Shown here: positions 1 to 7,979 of the stretch, piece after piece
How the letters are laid out: the number at the start of each line of letters is the position of its first letter
Position numbering within the stretch: position 1 is the first letter of the stretch
From: Candidatus Latescibacterota bacterium
Lineage (GTDB): Bacteria; Latescibacterota; UBA2968; UBA8231
DNA length: 64,000 nt
Assembly (NCBI GenBank): GCA_022819745.1
Contig: JAJEGS010000062.1
Location: forward strand, 1-64,000
Direction of reading: 5' to 3'
Notes under the pieces: model-generated
Told to the model about the DNA's origin: nothing
Database searches by the model: none
The model's input: the letters and a program-made list of their open reading frames with translations, nothing else
Program-made: the position numbers and the translations under genes

Positions 1-128
1 ATGCCGCCGGGCGCTTGGAGGGCTTGCGCAGCAAGCACCGACTCAAGCACTTCGCGCTGCGAGCAAGACTCTATCTCAAGGCGATTCGATCCGCCTTTGA
101 GGAGCTACAAACCCTCAAAACTGCGTAA
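1..128 (+). CDS. C-terminal fragment of an unidentified gene cut by the window edge
   Basis: The frame starting at base 3 is open from the window edge to a TAA at 126-128 and encodes about 41 basic residues containing HFALRARLYLKAIRSAFEEL. I do not recognise the family. The stop lies only two bases from the abnormal end of the truncated response regulator on the opposite strand. This could therefore be the end of a transposase or other mobile gene whose insertion cut that regulator. That reading rests on position only. Confidence 0.35.
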   Translation, partial: AAGRLEGLRSKHRLKHFALRARLYLKAIRSAFEELQTLKTA

Positions 129-130
129 CA

Positions 131-439
131 TCAGTTAGTTATAAAGTCCACCGCTCCCTTCTGCATGGCCTCAACGGCCAACTCGATCGTGCCAAAAGCC
201 GTCATCATTACGACACTCGTTTCGGGCGAGATCTCAGCAAAGGCTTCGAGGACTTCAATCCCGGTCTTCTTTGGCATCTGGATATCGACCATGGCCAAAT
301 CGAAAGAGTACTTTTCGATCGCTGCGATCGCATCCTCTCCGTCAAACGCAACATGGGTCGAATGCCCCAGCCCCTCAAGCGCGAGGGCGAGCCCTTCTCT
401 GGTGCTTTTATGGTCGTCGGCAATCAGTATCCGGCTCAT
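131..439 (-). pseudogene. NtrC-type response regulator truncated inside its receiver domain
   Basis: The 102 residues match a CheY-like receiver: acidic pair D8/D9, phospho-acceptor D52 in VDIQMP, and the MMTAFG switch segment. In NtrC-family proteins the receiver continues after GAVDFIT with the conserved Lys-Pro, then an AAA+ sigma-54-activating domain and a Fis-type HTH. Here the sequence reads GAVDFITN and stops, so the conserved Lys and both output domains are missing. The start overlaps the end of the upstream kinase gene by 4 bp, as expected for a kinase-regulator operon. I call it a pseudogene; an intentionally stand-alone receiver is less likely because the fold itself is incomplete. 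Confidence 0.75.
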
Positions 440-1905
440 GCCCGTCTTTCTCGCTCCATAGTCGTCGGCAGTCTGAGGGCAAACGTCGTACCGTCGCCTT
501 GCTTACTCGTGCATTCGATCGTGCCTTGGTGATGCTCAACCAGCCGTTTGACGATGGCCAACCCAAGCCCCGTGCCCTGGTCTTTAGTGGTAAAAAACGG
601 GATAAAAGCTCGCTCTGCCGTCTCGGGGGACATACCCACTCCGGTATCCCGAACCTCGACGCGGATGGCATCGGCGTCCACATCGACAAAACCTTCGATG
701 GCGATGGTGCCGCCCCGGTCGATTGCTTGCGCGGCATTCTTGACCAGATTGGTGAACACCCACTTGAGTGGGTCGGCGTCTGCTTCGATGGCGGGCAAAG
801 TGTCCAAGTTTACCGTTTGAACCTCAATTGCGCCTGAACGCAACTCCGCATCGAGCAGCGCCAGCACTGAAGCGACTACGTCCGACAGGTCCACCGCCTC
901 GGTCTGCAACGGCGTCGGACGCGCAAAGTCGAGAAATTCGCTGACTAGCTGGTTCAATGACTGCACTTCGCCATCCACTTGTTCAATCAGTTGCTTCGCT
1001 TTCGGGTCGGCGGAGATTTGGCGTTTGAGCAAGCCTAGAAAAATCCGCATCCCGTTAAGCGGGTTTCTGACCTCATGGGCGAGCCCAGCCGATAGCTGTC
1101 GAAGCTCCTCGGCCATGCGCGATACCTGCTGGTCCCGCTCTTGAATCGCGGTGCTCATCTCGTTGAATGTCGTGGCTAGTTCGCCGACTTCGTCTTTGCT
1201 GCGCGTTTCAACCTGCGTCCCGAACGCCCCGGCCTTAATCTGTTGGGTCGCTTGCGAGAGTCTTTTAATCGGCACGACGATCGACCGGGCTAGAAAGATG
1301 CTGAGAACGACTGCAAAAACCGTACCAACGACGCCGATGAGTACCATGTTGCGGCTCATCCCCGCGAGGGTTTCGAGGAACAGCACACTCGCATCCACGG
1401 CGAGGATGGCGACGATACCACCGTCTTCGTCGCGAATGGGCGCATACGCCGATCGGTAAAAAGCATCGTCTTTGCCGTGAAAGGCGACGGAGGCAGCCCC
1501 TGTCCCTCGTTTGGCTTGGTCAATATGGATTCTGTCTTCGCCCAGTGAGTGGTATTGGCTGCCAATGGGCACATCGAGGCGGGAATCGACGAGGCTTTTG
1601 TATTCAAGGTCGATCACGTACATCGCCCGCGCTTCGGAAGCATCGCGCATAGACTGTAGCTGCTTTTGCAGCCTCCCGTACAACCGCGTGTCTTCGCCGC
1701 CCGGCTGGAGCACGCTCAAGTAGCTTCCGTTGAGTCCGTTGAGTTGTGCTGCAGAGGTCTTGGCAACCGCCACGAGCCGTTCGCCCATCTCGGCGTCGAG
1801 AGCACGCTTTGCCGTGTCGTAGAATAGATAACTACTAGCCGTCAAAACTAAGACCACGAGCAGCGCAATGGTGAGGGTTGTCTTGGTTTGGAGTCGGATC
1901 TTCAT
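436..1905 (-). CDS. membrane sensor histidine kinase (HAMP, HisKA, HATPase)
   Basis: This 489-residue protein has a first transmembrane helix at about residues 10-28, a periplasmic sensor region, and a second helix at about 187-207. A HAMP linker follows (about 208-262, PIKRLSQAT). The dimerisation/phosphoacceptor box AHEVRNPLNG places the phosphorylated His at residue 277. The ATPase domain shows the N box (TNLVKNAAQA), the G1 box (DTGVGM) and G2 (GTGLGLAIV). It should autophosphorylate and pass phosphate to the overlapping response regulator, which is truncated here. Kinases of this layout usually pair with NtrC-type regulators, which agrees with the sigma-54 promoter just across the divergent intergenic region. 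Confidence 0.93.
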   Translation of the reverse strand: MKIRLQTKTTLTIALLVVLVLTASSYLFYDTAKRALDAEMGERLVAVAKTSAAQLNGLNGSYLSVLQPGGEDTRLYGRLQKQLQSMRDASEARAMYVIDLEYKSLVDSRLDVPIGSQYHSLGEDRIHIDQAKRGTGAASVAFHGKDDAFYRSAYAPIRDEDGGIVAILAVDASVLFLETLAGMSRNMVLIGVVGTVFAVVLSIFLARSIVVPIKRLSQATQQIKAGAFGTQVETRSKDEVGELATTFNEMSTAIQERDQQVSRMAEELRQLSAGLAHEVRNPLNGMRIFLGLLKRQISADPKAKQLIEQVDGEVQSLNQLVSEFLDFARPTPLQTEAVDLSDVVASVLALLDAELRSGAIEVQTVNLDTLPAIEADADPLKWVFTNLVKNAAQAIDRGGTIAIEGFVDVDADAIRVEVRDTGVGMSPETAERAFIPFFTTKDQGTGLGLAIVKRLVEHHQGTIECTSKQGDGTTFALRLPTTMERERRA

Positions 1906-2014
1906 GCGCTTTTTCGCACGTAGTAATCAATGAATAGCGACCTGATAAAAAATTGGTCCATGGCGTGGGCCGTGTGTTGAGCCTCCACTGAATTTATCGG
2001 AAAAATCCCTTCCC

Positions 2015-2072
2015 CGGCAAATTTCTGCCGTCCTCGACAAAAATTTGCCGCGTCCCGTGCCAAAATCTGCCC
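2015..2072. promoter_or_regulatory. three phased dyads, candidate enhancer (UAS) sites
   Basis: Three related elements lie upstream of the sigma-54 promoter: CGGCAAATTTCTGCCG (2015-2030), CGACAAAAATTTGCCG (2035-2050, close to the reverse complement of the first) and a weaker GTGCCAAAATCTGCCC (2057-2072). Their centres are 20 and 22 bp apart, about two helical turns, which puts them on one face of the DNA. Phased dyads 40-110 bp upstream of a sigma-54 core are the usual layout for an NtrC-type activator. The activator's identity is not shown by the sequence. Confidence 0.55.
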
Positions 2073-2103
2073 CAAAACCCCTTTGATTCAGTGCCTTTTT
2101 CGT

Positions 2104-2119
2104 TGGCACGGGAATTGCT
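2104..2119 (+). promoter_or_regulatory. sigma-54 (RpoN) promoter
   Basis: TTGGCACGGGAATTGCT (2103-2119) matches the RpoN consensus TGGCAC-N5-TTGC, with the invariant GG (-24) and GC (-12) at the correct 10-bp spacing. It points toward the lipoprotein gene at 2215, leaving a leader of about 85 nt that ends in a GGAGG ribosome site at 2203-2207. Transcription would need a AAA+ enhancer-binding protein. Confidence 0.8.
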
Positions 2120-2214
2120 CAACAGAAAGGTGTCCAATGCCATGGCAAAAAATGCACAATGCAGCAACGCGGCGTTCATAGTTTGAACTACCCGCTTAAA
2201 TCGGAGGAAATATC

Positions 2215-3309
2215 ATGAAACTCAACATGAGCAAACCAATCGTTGCGGTGCTTATTCCCGCATTTATTGGAATAATTAGCTGTGCTGATAATCCAATGAA
2301 GTCCGCCGGCGAAAACGCCGAATCCGGCAGGTCTGAGTCGGCCGGAGAACACAGGGGCAACGCAAATGGCGAAGGCCACGAAGGCAGTGAAGGTAGTGAA
2401 GGCGGAGCAGGCCGTTTAGTCGCCAGTGCAGGCGGTGGCGAAGGTAGCGAAGGCGGCGGTGAGCACGGGAGCGGTGCAGGTGGTGGCGAAGGCGGCGGAG
2501 GCGAGGGTAGTGAGACCAGCGGCCATGTCGAAGGCCCCGAAGGCGGCGGAGGCGATCCATCGAGCCCGATCCTCGCGCTCGACGAGTCGTTTGACGGCGT
2601 CGTCAACGGCGTGCGCGTGGCCATGTCCTATGACCCGATCAGGCGCTCGTTCTCGGGCATCGTCGAGAACGTGATGGCGCTGACCGCCTGCTCCGTCCAG
2701 ATCGAACTCAACCTCAAGCAGGGCACGCGCACGGTCGTCGAGTTGGGGCCGTCCCCAGTCGGCGATTTAGCACCGGGTGCCAGTGCGACCACTGAACTGT
2801 TGGTCGACGACGAGCCGGAGGCGGCGGGAGTAGCTTTCGACGCTTGGGAGATCCATCCAGAGGTGTTTGATTGCAACTGCCCCATTCCCTCCTCCTCAAG
2901 TGGCGAAGGCGGCGACGCCGGGCAGCAACTGGCCCCCGACCAGTCCTACGACCAGACGAGCAACGGCGCACGGTTAGTCATGTCGTATAACTCCAGCCAA
3001 GATGCGTTCTACGGCATAGTGGAGAATACGACCAACCAAACGTTGACCCGGGTGCGGGTGGAAATACATCTGACGGACCAGTCCGGCGCGATCATCGCGG
3101 AGTTGGGGCCCACCACGCCGACGGACCTCGCGCCGGGTGGGAGGCTGCTCATCACTCTGCCAGCCGCTGGTCAGACTTTTGCTGGCTGGTCGCCCCATGC
3201 GGAGGTCGGCTCTGGTGAAGGCGGCGAAGGCGGCGGTGAGCACGGAAGTGGTGCAGGTGGTGGCGAAGGCGGTGAAAGCCACGCCGGCCGTGAAGGCGGC
3301 AGCGGGTGA
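2215..3309 (+). CDS. Gly/Glu-rich repetitive surface lipoprotein with two beta-sandwich-like domains
   Basis: The start is set by GGAGGAAATATC just before ATG 2215. The N-terminus is a lipoprotein signal with Cys23 in a GIISC lipobox and no Asp at +2, so an outer-membrane destination is plausible. Residues about 30-115 are low complexity (GEGSEGGGEHGSGAGGGEGG). Two related domains of about 85 residues follow; each begins with an LDESFDGVVNGVRVAMSYD-like or DQSYDQTSNGARLVMSY segment and contains SGIVEN/YGIVEN and ELGP...DLAPG, resembling FxLYD-type domains. A second copy of the glycine-rich repeat closes the protein. Its function is unknown; a surface adhesin, stalk or matrix role would be inference. 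It is the apparent target of the upstream sigma-54 promoter and ends before a strong terminator. Confidence 0.75.
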   Translation: MKLNMSKPIVAVLIPAFIGIISCADNPMKSAGENAESGRSESAGEHRGNANGEGHEGSEGSEGGAGRLVASAGGGEGSEGGGEHGSGAGGGEGGGGEGSETSGHVEGPEGGGGDPSSPILALDESFDGVVNGVRVAMSYDPIRRSFSGIVENVMALTACSVQIELNLKQGTRTVVELGPSPVGDLAPGASATTELLVDDEPEAAGVAFDAWEIHPEVFDCNCPIPSSSSGEGGDAGQQLAPDQSYDQTSNGARLVMSYNSSQDAFYGIVENTTNQTLTRVRVEIHLTDQSGAIIAELGPTTPTDLAPGGRLLITLPAAGQTFAGWSPHAEVGSGEGGEGGGEHGSGAGGGEGGESHAGREGGSG

Positions 3310-3360
3310 AATTCACCAATTGCCAACTCGCTCACTCGGCGAGATAGCGAAAGCGAGGGT

Positions 3361-3399
3361 AAAGCTGGCCGGTTGTACATTCAATCGGCCAGCTTTTTC
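3361..3399 (+). terminator. Rho-independent terminator after the lipoprotein gene
   Basis: An 11-bp perfect stem (AAAGCTGGCCG at 3361-3371 with CGGCCAGCTTT at 3386-3396) with a 14-nt loop runs into a T tract. The A-rich left flank lets it also serve the convergent esterase gene. Confidence 0.88.
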
Positions 3400-3407
3400 T
3401 ATTCTTC

Positions 3408-4628
3408 CTACCTCCCCAAGTGGCGGTCGGCAAAGTCCAAGTATTGCTCCCAATCGTATTCGGCGAGGTCGTGGCCGCCGCTGCGGATGTGGTAGCCAAT
3501 CTGGCCCATGACCGGCTGATCGACGGCGGGCATCTGCGTGGCCGGCAGGCCATTGGTCCCAAGTAGGCGATAGACGGGATCGGCGGCTAGGGCCGCGAGG
3601 AATTCGCCGCGCGGATCGGCCCAGCGGTCCTCAACGGCGCTGGCCACGTAGAGCGGACGCGGCGCGCAAAGTGCTAAGAACTGATGCTGATCTACGGGCA
3701 ACTCGTCTTCGGCATCGTTATAGCGTCTAAAATTGTCGCAGAACCAGTGCGGGAACGCGTGGTTGATATGCGCGACGGTCTCGCCATAGCGCCGCCGCGA
3801 GAGGGCAGCCCCACCGCAGCCGGAATCGTTGGAGATGACCATGGCAAAACGCAGGTCGCAGGCCCCGGCCCACAGCGCGGTCTTGCCCAGCCGCGAGTGG
3901 CCGAGCACGGCGATTCGCTCGTCGTCGCAGTCCGGGTCGATTTCCAGATAATCCACAGCTCGGCTCAAACCCCACGCCCAAGCACCAATGGCACCCCACT
4001 CGTCCGGGGCTGGCTGGTTTTGTCCCTCTTGGTAGAACAGCAGGTGGACGCCGTTTTGGCAGCCGTCGTCGTAATCGGGGTCGAGATCACCGCAGTAGAT
4101 AGTAGCCAAGCCGTAGCCGCGCGCGATAATCTTGGCGACGGGCCAGCGTCTTGCTAGGCAACCCCGCGAGTTGAAGGTAGCGCGGTGATTGACGATGCCG
4201 TTTTGCGCCTCGGCGCGCATCCAGCCGGTGTTGAGGTGGATCGCAGGGTCGCGTTGGATGGAGTGATTGCCAAAGAAGTTGAGACCCAAGAAGACCGGCA
4301 CCGGCCCAGCGGCGTCGACGGGGCGATAGAGCAGGATATCCATGCTCGGGCCGTTACTGTCATCGGTAAAACACGCGCGGACTTGGCGTCTCAGAGCACG
4401 GCCTGAAAGAGCCTCACCCTCTTCGGTGGTAACGAAACGGAGGCCGGGCAGAGAACCGGGCATTTCGCCGAAGACATGCGTTTTGAAAAGCTGGAGAATC
4501 TCCGGGCGGCGCACTTCGGTCCAAGCAGCCGCGTCGGCCACGGGTTCGCCGCTGGCCAAAGTCAGCGGGTCGGGCAACGAGTACGAAGGAACTTTGGCTT
4601 CGTCGTAATTGGCTTCGTTGGGAGGCAT
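3408..4628 (-). CDS. alpha/beta-hydrolase of the glucuronoyl (acetylxylan) esterase type
   Basis: This 406-residue hydrolase has the nucleophile elbow GHSRLGK, the pattern typical of carbohydrate esterase family 15 (glucuronoyl methylesterases), and a late GGHD segment that fits the catalytic His. The stretch [11 protein letters not shown] is also typical. CE15 enzymes split the ester between lignin alcohols and glucuronoxylan; relatives act on other sugar esters. No signal peptide is obvious at the chosen ATG, so it may be cytoplasmic or start differently. It lies 24 bp downstream of a phytanoyl-CoA dioxygenase-type gene on the same strand, so the two are probably co-transcribed. Confidence 0.82.
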   Translation of the reverse strand: MPPNEANYDEAKVPSYSLPDPLTLASGEPVADAAAWTEVRRPEILQLFKTHVFGEMPGSLPGLRFVTTEEGEALSGRALRRQVRACFTDDSNGPSMDILLYRPVDAAGPVPVFLGLNFFGNHSIQRDPAIHLNTGWMRAEAQNGIVNHRATFNSRGCLARRWPVAKIIARGYGLATIYCGDLDPDYDDGCQNGVHLLFYQEGQNQPAPDEWGAIGAWAWGLSRAVDYLEIDPDCDDERIAVLGHSRLGKTALWAGACDLRFAMVISNDSGCGGAALSRRRYGETVAHINHAFPHWFCDNFRRYNDAEDELPVDQHQFLALCAPRPLYVASAVEDRWADPRGEFLAALAADPVYRLLGTNGLPATQMPAVDQPVMGQIGYHIRSGGHDLAEYDWEQYLDFADRHLGR

Positions 4629-4652
4629 AGTCGCTGGTCTGGGGATGCAGTC

Positions 4653-5453
4653 TCAATCGCCCGCCAGAATGGGATGCAGCGGATGGTCCCAAGGGCCGCC
4701 GGCCTCCATCTCATCAGCCGCGCCAGCCGCGTCGTGCGTCCCGGTAAACGTGGTATAATCGGGCATGTAGATAATGGCGAACGCGCGGCGCGGTGCAGCG
4801 GTCTGGTTGGGACCAGCGTAGTGGAAGGTGCAGCCGTGGTGGAAGGTAACGCCGCCGGCTTTCATGTCCATGGTCACCGGCTCGGGCACGTCGTAGCCCT
4901 GTTCCTTCATTTTACCGACAATACTCTCGCCAGCAACGCCGAGCTTGATCGGTTCGAGCCGCTCGTACAGGTGCGAGCCGGGCACAAAGTGGAGGCAGCC
5001 ATTGTCTGCGGTCACGTCATCTACCGCAATCCACGCCGACAGCGCGCCAACCGGGTTCATCGGCCAATAGGGAGCGTCCTGATGCCAGTTCGTCTCCTTG
5101 CTCGTCTGGCCGGGGGGCTTGATCATCGCGTGATCGTGGTAGATGCGCACGTGGCGGCAGCCGCTTAGGCGGCGAGCGGTTTCGGCCAAGCGAGGATGGA
5201 AGGCAATTTCCTTGGCGGCCGGATAGTCGGTCCAGAGATTGACCATCTGATTGAAAACGCGCTCGTACTCTTCCGACACGCGGCCATCCCTCTCGGCCCC
5301 TTTGATGCGGGCGCGATGCGTGTCAATGGCGTGGTCAATGGCTTGGCGCAGCGAGGCGATCTCCTCGGCGGAGAAGAAGTGCTCGTAGCGGATGTAGCCG
5401 TTTTGCTGAAAGAATTCGGCGTCGGCTGGCGTCGCCGGGCTTATTGTAGGCAT
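4653..5453 (-). CDS. phytanoyl-CoA dioxygenase (PhyH) family oxygenase
   Basis: This is a 266-residue non-haem Fe(II)/2-oxoglutarate oxygenase. The iron triad is visible as HQD in NWHQDAPYWP and a distal His in HYAGPN; the Arg in RRAFAIIYMPD is suited to bind 2-oxoglutarate. The FFQQNGYIRYEHFFSAEEI start is typical of the PhyH family. These proteins are abundant in sponge- and sediment-associated bacteria and their substrates are mostly unknown. It shares a strand and probably a transcript with the esterase-like gene 24 bp away. Confidence 0.88.
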   Translation of the reverse strand: MPTISPATPADAEFFQQNGYIRYEHFFSAEEIASLRQAIDHAIDTHRARIKGAERDGRVSEEYERVFNQMVNLWTDYPAAKEIAFHPRLAETARRLSGCRHVRIYHDHAMIKPPGQTSKETNWHQDAPYWPMNPVGALSAWIAVDDVTADNGCLHFVPGSHLYERLEPIKLGVAGESIVGKMKEQGYDVPEPVTMDMKAGGVTFHHGCTFHYAGPNQTAAPRRAFAIIYMPDYTTFTGTHDAAGAADEMEAGGPWDHPLHPILAGD

Positions 5454-5508
5454 GAGGGCAAGACCTTAATTTTTGCGGTGGCAATCAAACACTTAACGGG
5501 AGTAGAAA

Positions 5509-5856
5509 ATGGCCGAAGTAACGATGTACCACAACCCGCAATGCTCTAAAAGTCGGCAGACCTTGGCTTTGTTGTCTGAGCAAGGCGTAGAGCCGGACGT
5601 CGTCGAGTACCTACAAACGCCGCCGGACGCCAAAACCCTAGACGAGCTTCTGCAAAAGCTCGGACTGGAGCCCCGGGAACTGATGCGCACCAAAGAGGAC
5701 GAATACGCGGCGCTGGGCTTGGCCGAGGTGACGGATCGTGCGCAGCTCATTCAGGCGATGGTCGAACATCCTATCCTGATCGAGCGGCCCATCGTGGTCA
5801 AAGGGAGCCAAGCGCGTCTCGGGCGGCCACCAGAGCAAGTGCTGGACATTCTCTAG
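5509..5856 (+). CDS. ArsC/Spx-family thioredoxin-fold protein
   Basis: The 115 residues have the ArsC fold signature: MYHNPQCSKSRQTLALL holds the single catalytic Cys after a short first strand, and late Arg residues (IERPIVVKGSQARLGRPPE) fit the glutaredoxin-coupled arsenate reductase group. Members either reduce arsenate with glutathione or are YfgD-like proteins of unknown role. No other ars genes are nearby, so arsenic detoxification is not established. The stop is immediately followed by the start of purN with no gap, so the two are translationally linked. Confidence 0.85.
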   Translation: MAEVTMYHNPQCSKSRQTLALLSEQGVEPDVVEYLQTPPDAKTLDELLQKLGLEPRELMRTKEDEYAALGLAEVTDRAQLIQAMVEHPILIERPIVVKGSQARLGRPPEQVLDIL

Positions 5857-6459
5857 ATGCTAAAACTGGGGTTTCTCGCCTCGCACACCGGGTCGAATAT
5901 GCAGGCGATCATCGATGCCTGTCAGACGGAGACGCTAGCGGCCGAGCCGCGCGTAGTGATTAGCAACAACTCGCAGTCGGGTGCGCTGGCGCGGGCGCGG
6001 CAGGCGAACATCGCGGCGTACCACCTGAGCGAGCGAACGCACGGAGAGACGCTGGGAGAAGCGATTCTGGCGGCCATGCAGCGGCACGGGGTCGAAGTAA
6101 TTTGCCTAGCCGGATACATGAAGAAGCTGGGGGCCGAGGTTTTGGCGGCCTACGAAGGGCGGATTTTGAACATCCATCCCGCCCTGTTGCCCAAGTTCGG
6201 CGGGCAGGGCATGTACGGGATGCGGGTCCACGAGGCCGTATTGGCCGCTGGAGAGCGAGAGAGTGGGGCGACAGTCCACTTGGTAGATGAAGAATACGAC
6301 CACGGGCGAGTACTGGCGCAGAAAAAGGTTCCGGTAAAAGCAGAAGACACGCCCGAAACGTTACAAAAGCGGGTATTAGCAGTAGAACACCAACTCTACG
6401 CGGCAACGCTCGCACAGATCGCGGCCGGCGAAATAGAAATTGGCACCGATCCGCGATAG
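5857..6459 (+). CDS. purN: phosphoribosylglycinamide formyltransferase
   Basis: PurN transfers a formyl group from 10-formyltetrahydrofolate to GAR in purine synthesis, in the cytoplasm. The 200-residue length is standard. It has GFLASHTGSNMQAII (the phosphate-binding loop), the catalytic Asn-His pair in ILNIHPALLPKF and the conserved Asp region HLVDEEYDHG. The loop GGQGMYG differs slightly from the usual KGLHA/GMYG forms but fits the PurN branch. The ATG directly abuts the stop of the ArsC-like gene. Confidence 0.95.
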   Translation: MLKLGFLASHTGSNMQAIIDACQTETLAAEPRVVISNNSQSGALARARQANIAAYHLSERTHGETLGEAILAAMQRHGVEVICLAGYMKKLGAEVLAAYEGRILNIHPALLPKFGGQGMYGMRVHEAVLAAGERESGATVHLVDEEYDHGRVLAQKKVPVKAEDTPETLQKRVLAVEHQLYAATLAQIAAGEIEIGTDPR

Positions 6460-6491
6460 ACGGTCAAAAGCACGTGGTCGTCCTGCGTTTT

Positions 6492-7973
6492 CTATTCCTC
6501 TTCCTCACCCCCGCGCATAATGCGACGCAAGTGCCCGAGCTCCTCGACAATGGTGCGGCGCTCTAGTATCCCGAGAACAATCCCGTACGCCAACGCCATA
6601 ATCCCACTCCGCAAGACAAAATCGCCCACCGCATAATCCAAGGCCCAACGATCGTACGACCATCCACATACCGCGGCTGCCAACAACCCCACGGCCGGCG
6701 CGGCTAACACTTTGAACCAATTGACGCTCACATAGGTGCGCAAACCAACACACAGTCCGATAAAACCTGTGCCTGCCACCGCACCCATGCTGTACGCCAC
6801 ACCCTCCGCGCCCCACAACACGGCCAGCGCGGGGACGGCAAAAAGAGCCACTACCCCCTGCATCCCCACGATGCACGCGGACCGGCGCGTCGCCCCTACG
6901 GCCCACAGTAGGCTAAATCCATCGCTGAGCAACGGGCGCAAAAGCGCATAAGCCGCCAGCCAAACCACAATGCGCGCCGACCCAGCCCATTGGACGCCTA
7001 AAAGGGCGGTTACTTCGCGGGCATTAAAAACCAAAATCAGCGACACCGGAGCCGACACTCTCAGCACTAGGCTGATCATCTTGGAGAACAACTCACCCAG
7101 CCGCTCGCGCTCGTGTTGATACCGCGAGTACAGGGCACCGCTGTAGTTGAGGATGATATGCGCGATGATCGCAGTGGGAATCTGCACCAGCCACCACGCC
7201 GTCTCGTAGAGCGCGAGCGCCGTATCGCCTACTACCAAGCGCACGACCAATTTGTCGTACCACCAAATAAAAATCTGCAATACCCAGCCAATCCAGATCC
7301 ACACGCCATAGCCCAACAAGCGGCGCGCCCAAACCCAGTCAAAGTGCAAGGAGGCGCGGCGCAGAGGACGGCTGCACCAAGTAGCCGTAGAAAAAAACAG
7401 CACGTACACCACGCTGAGCACCGAGTACGTAGTCCACCCTCCCAATATCAAACTCCATTCTTCCCACCCGGCGCGGGCCGCCAGCAGCGCGCTGCTCAAG
7501 GCCAACAGCGTCCCCAGTCCGTGCAACAGGGAGAGCCGGCCAAACTCAAAATCCATCCTCAGCAGAGCCTCTGAAGTCAGGCTCAGTTGGCGCACAAAGT
7601 GCAGCGCCGCCAGCAGCCACGCGACTTGGGCAAAAGTCCAGGAAAAATCCGCTGGGAAGAGCAACGTCAAGGCCAAGACGACCCCGCTGGTCAACAAACA
7701 CGACAGCAGGGTAATGAACACATTCAGCGCAAAGTGCGTGCCGACGAATTCCTCGACGCGGTCTTGGAAGTGCAACAGCGCGTGCGTCAGACCGAATTCG
7801 CGCAGGCTGGACAGCATGGTAAAGACCGTCACGCCCAAAAACACATCGGCAAAAACACTCGGTTCGAGCTGTCTTTTGATCAACACCGTCAGGCCCACGC
7901 TACACAGCCGCGCCGCATAGCCCGTGCCCAAGGTATAGAAAAACCCCTTGAACATCTTTTGCGGAGTAATCAT
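6492..7973 (-). CDS. polysaccharide flippase (MATE/Wzx-like membrane protein)
   Basis: This 493-residue, very hydrophobic protein has about 12-14 predicted membrane helices. It opens with MFKGFFYTLGTGYAARLCSVGLTVLIKRQLEPSVFADVFLGVTVF, the usual start of Wzx/PST-family oligosaccharide translocases. The role would be to flip lipid-linked saccharide across the inner membrane. No glycosyltransferases flank it here, so its substrate cannot be inferred. It is 6 bp downstream of the adenosine-deaminase-like gene on the same strand. Confidence 0.85.
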   Translation of the reverse strand: MITPQKMFKGFFYTLGTGYAARLCSVGLTVLIKRQLEPSVFADVFLGVTVFTMLSSLREFGLTHALLHFQDRVEEFVGTHFALNVFITLLSCLLTSGVVLALTLLFPADFSWTFAQVAWLLAALHFVRQLSLTSEALLRMDFEFGRLSLLHGLGTLLALSSALLAARAGWEEWSLILGGWTTYSVLSVVYVLFFSTATWCSRPLRRASLHFDWVWARRLLGYGVWIWIGWVLQIFIWWYDKLVVRLVVGDTALALYETAWWLVQIPTAIIAHIILNYSGALYSRYQHERERLGELFSKMISLVLRVSAPVSLILVFNAREVTALLGVQWAGSARIVVWLAAYALLRPLLSDGFSLLWAVGATRRSACIVGMQGVVALFAVPALAVLWGAEGVAYSMGAVAGTGFIGLCVGLRTYVSVNWFKVLAAPAVGLLAAAVCGWSYDRWALDYAVGDFVLRSGIMALAYGIVLGILERRTIVEELGHLRRIMRGGEEEE

Positions 7974-7979
7974 GGGTTC

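Noticed and set aside
2196..2624. Pro/Ser-rich open frame on the minus strand
   Set aside because: It is the antisense of the Gly/Glu-rich repeats in the lipoprotein gene, which has a signal peptide, ribosome site and promoter.
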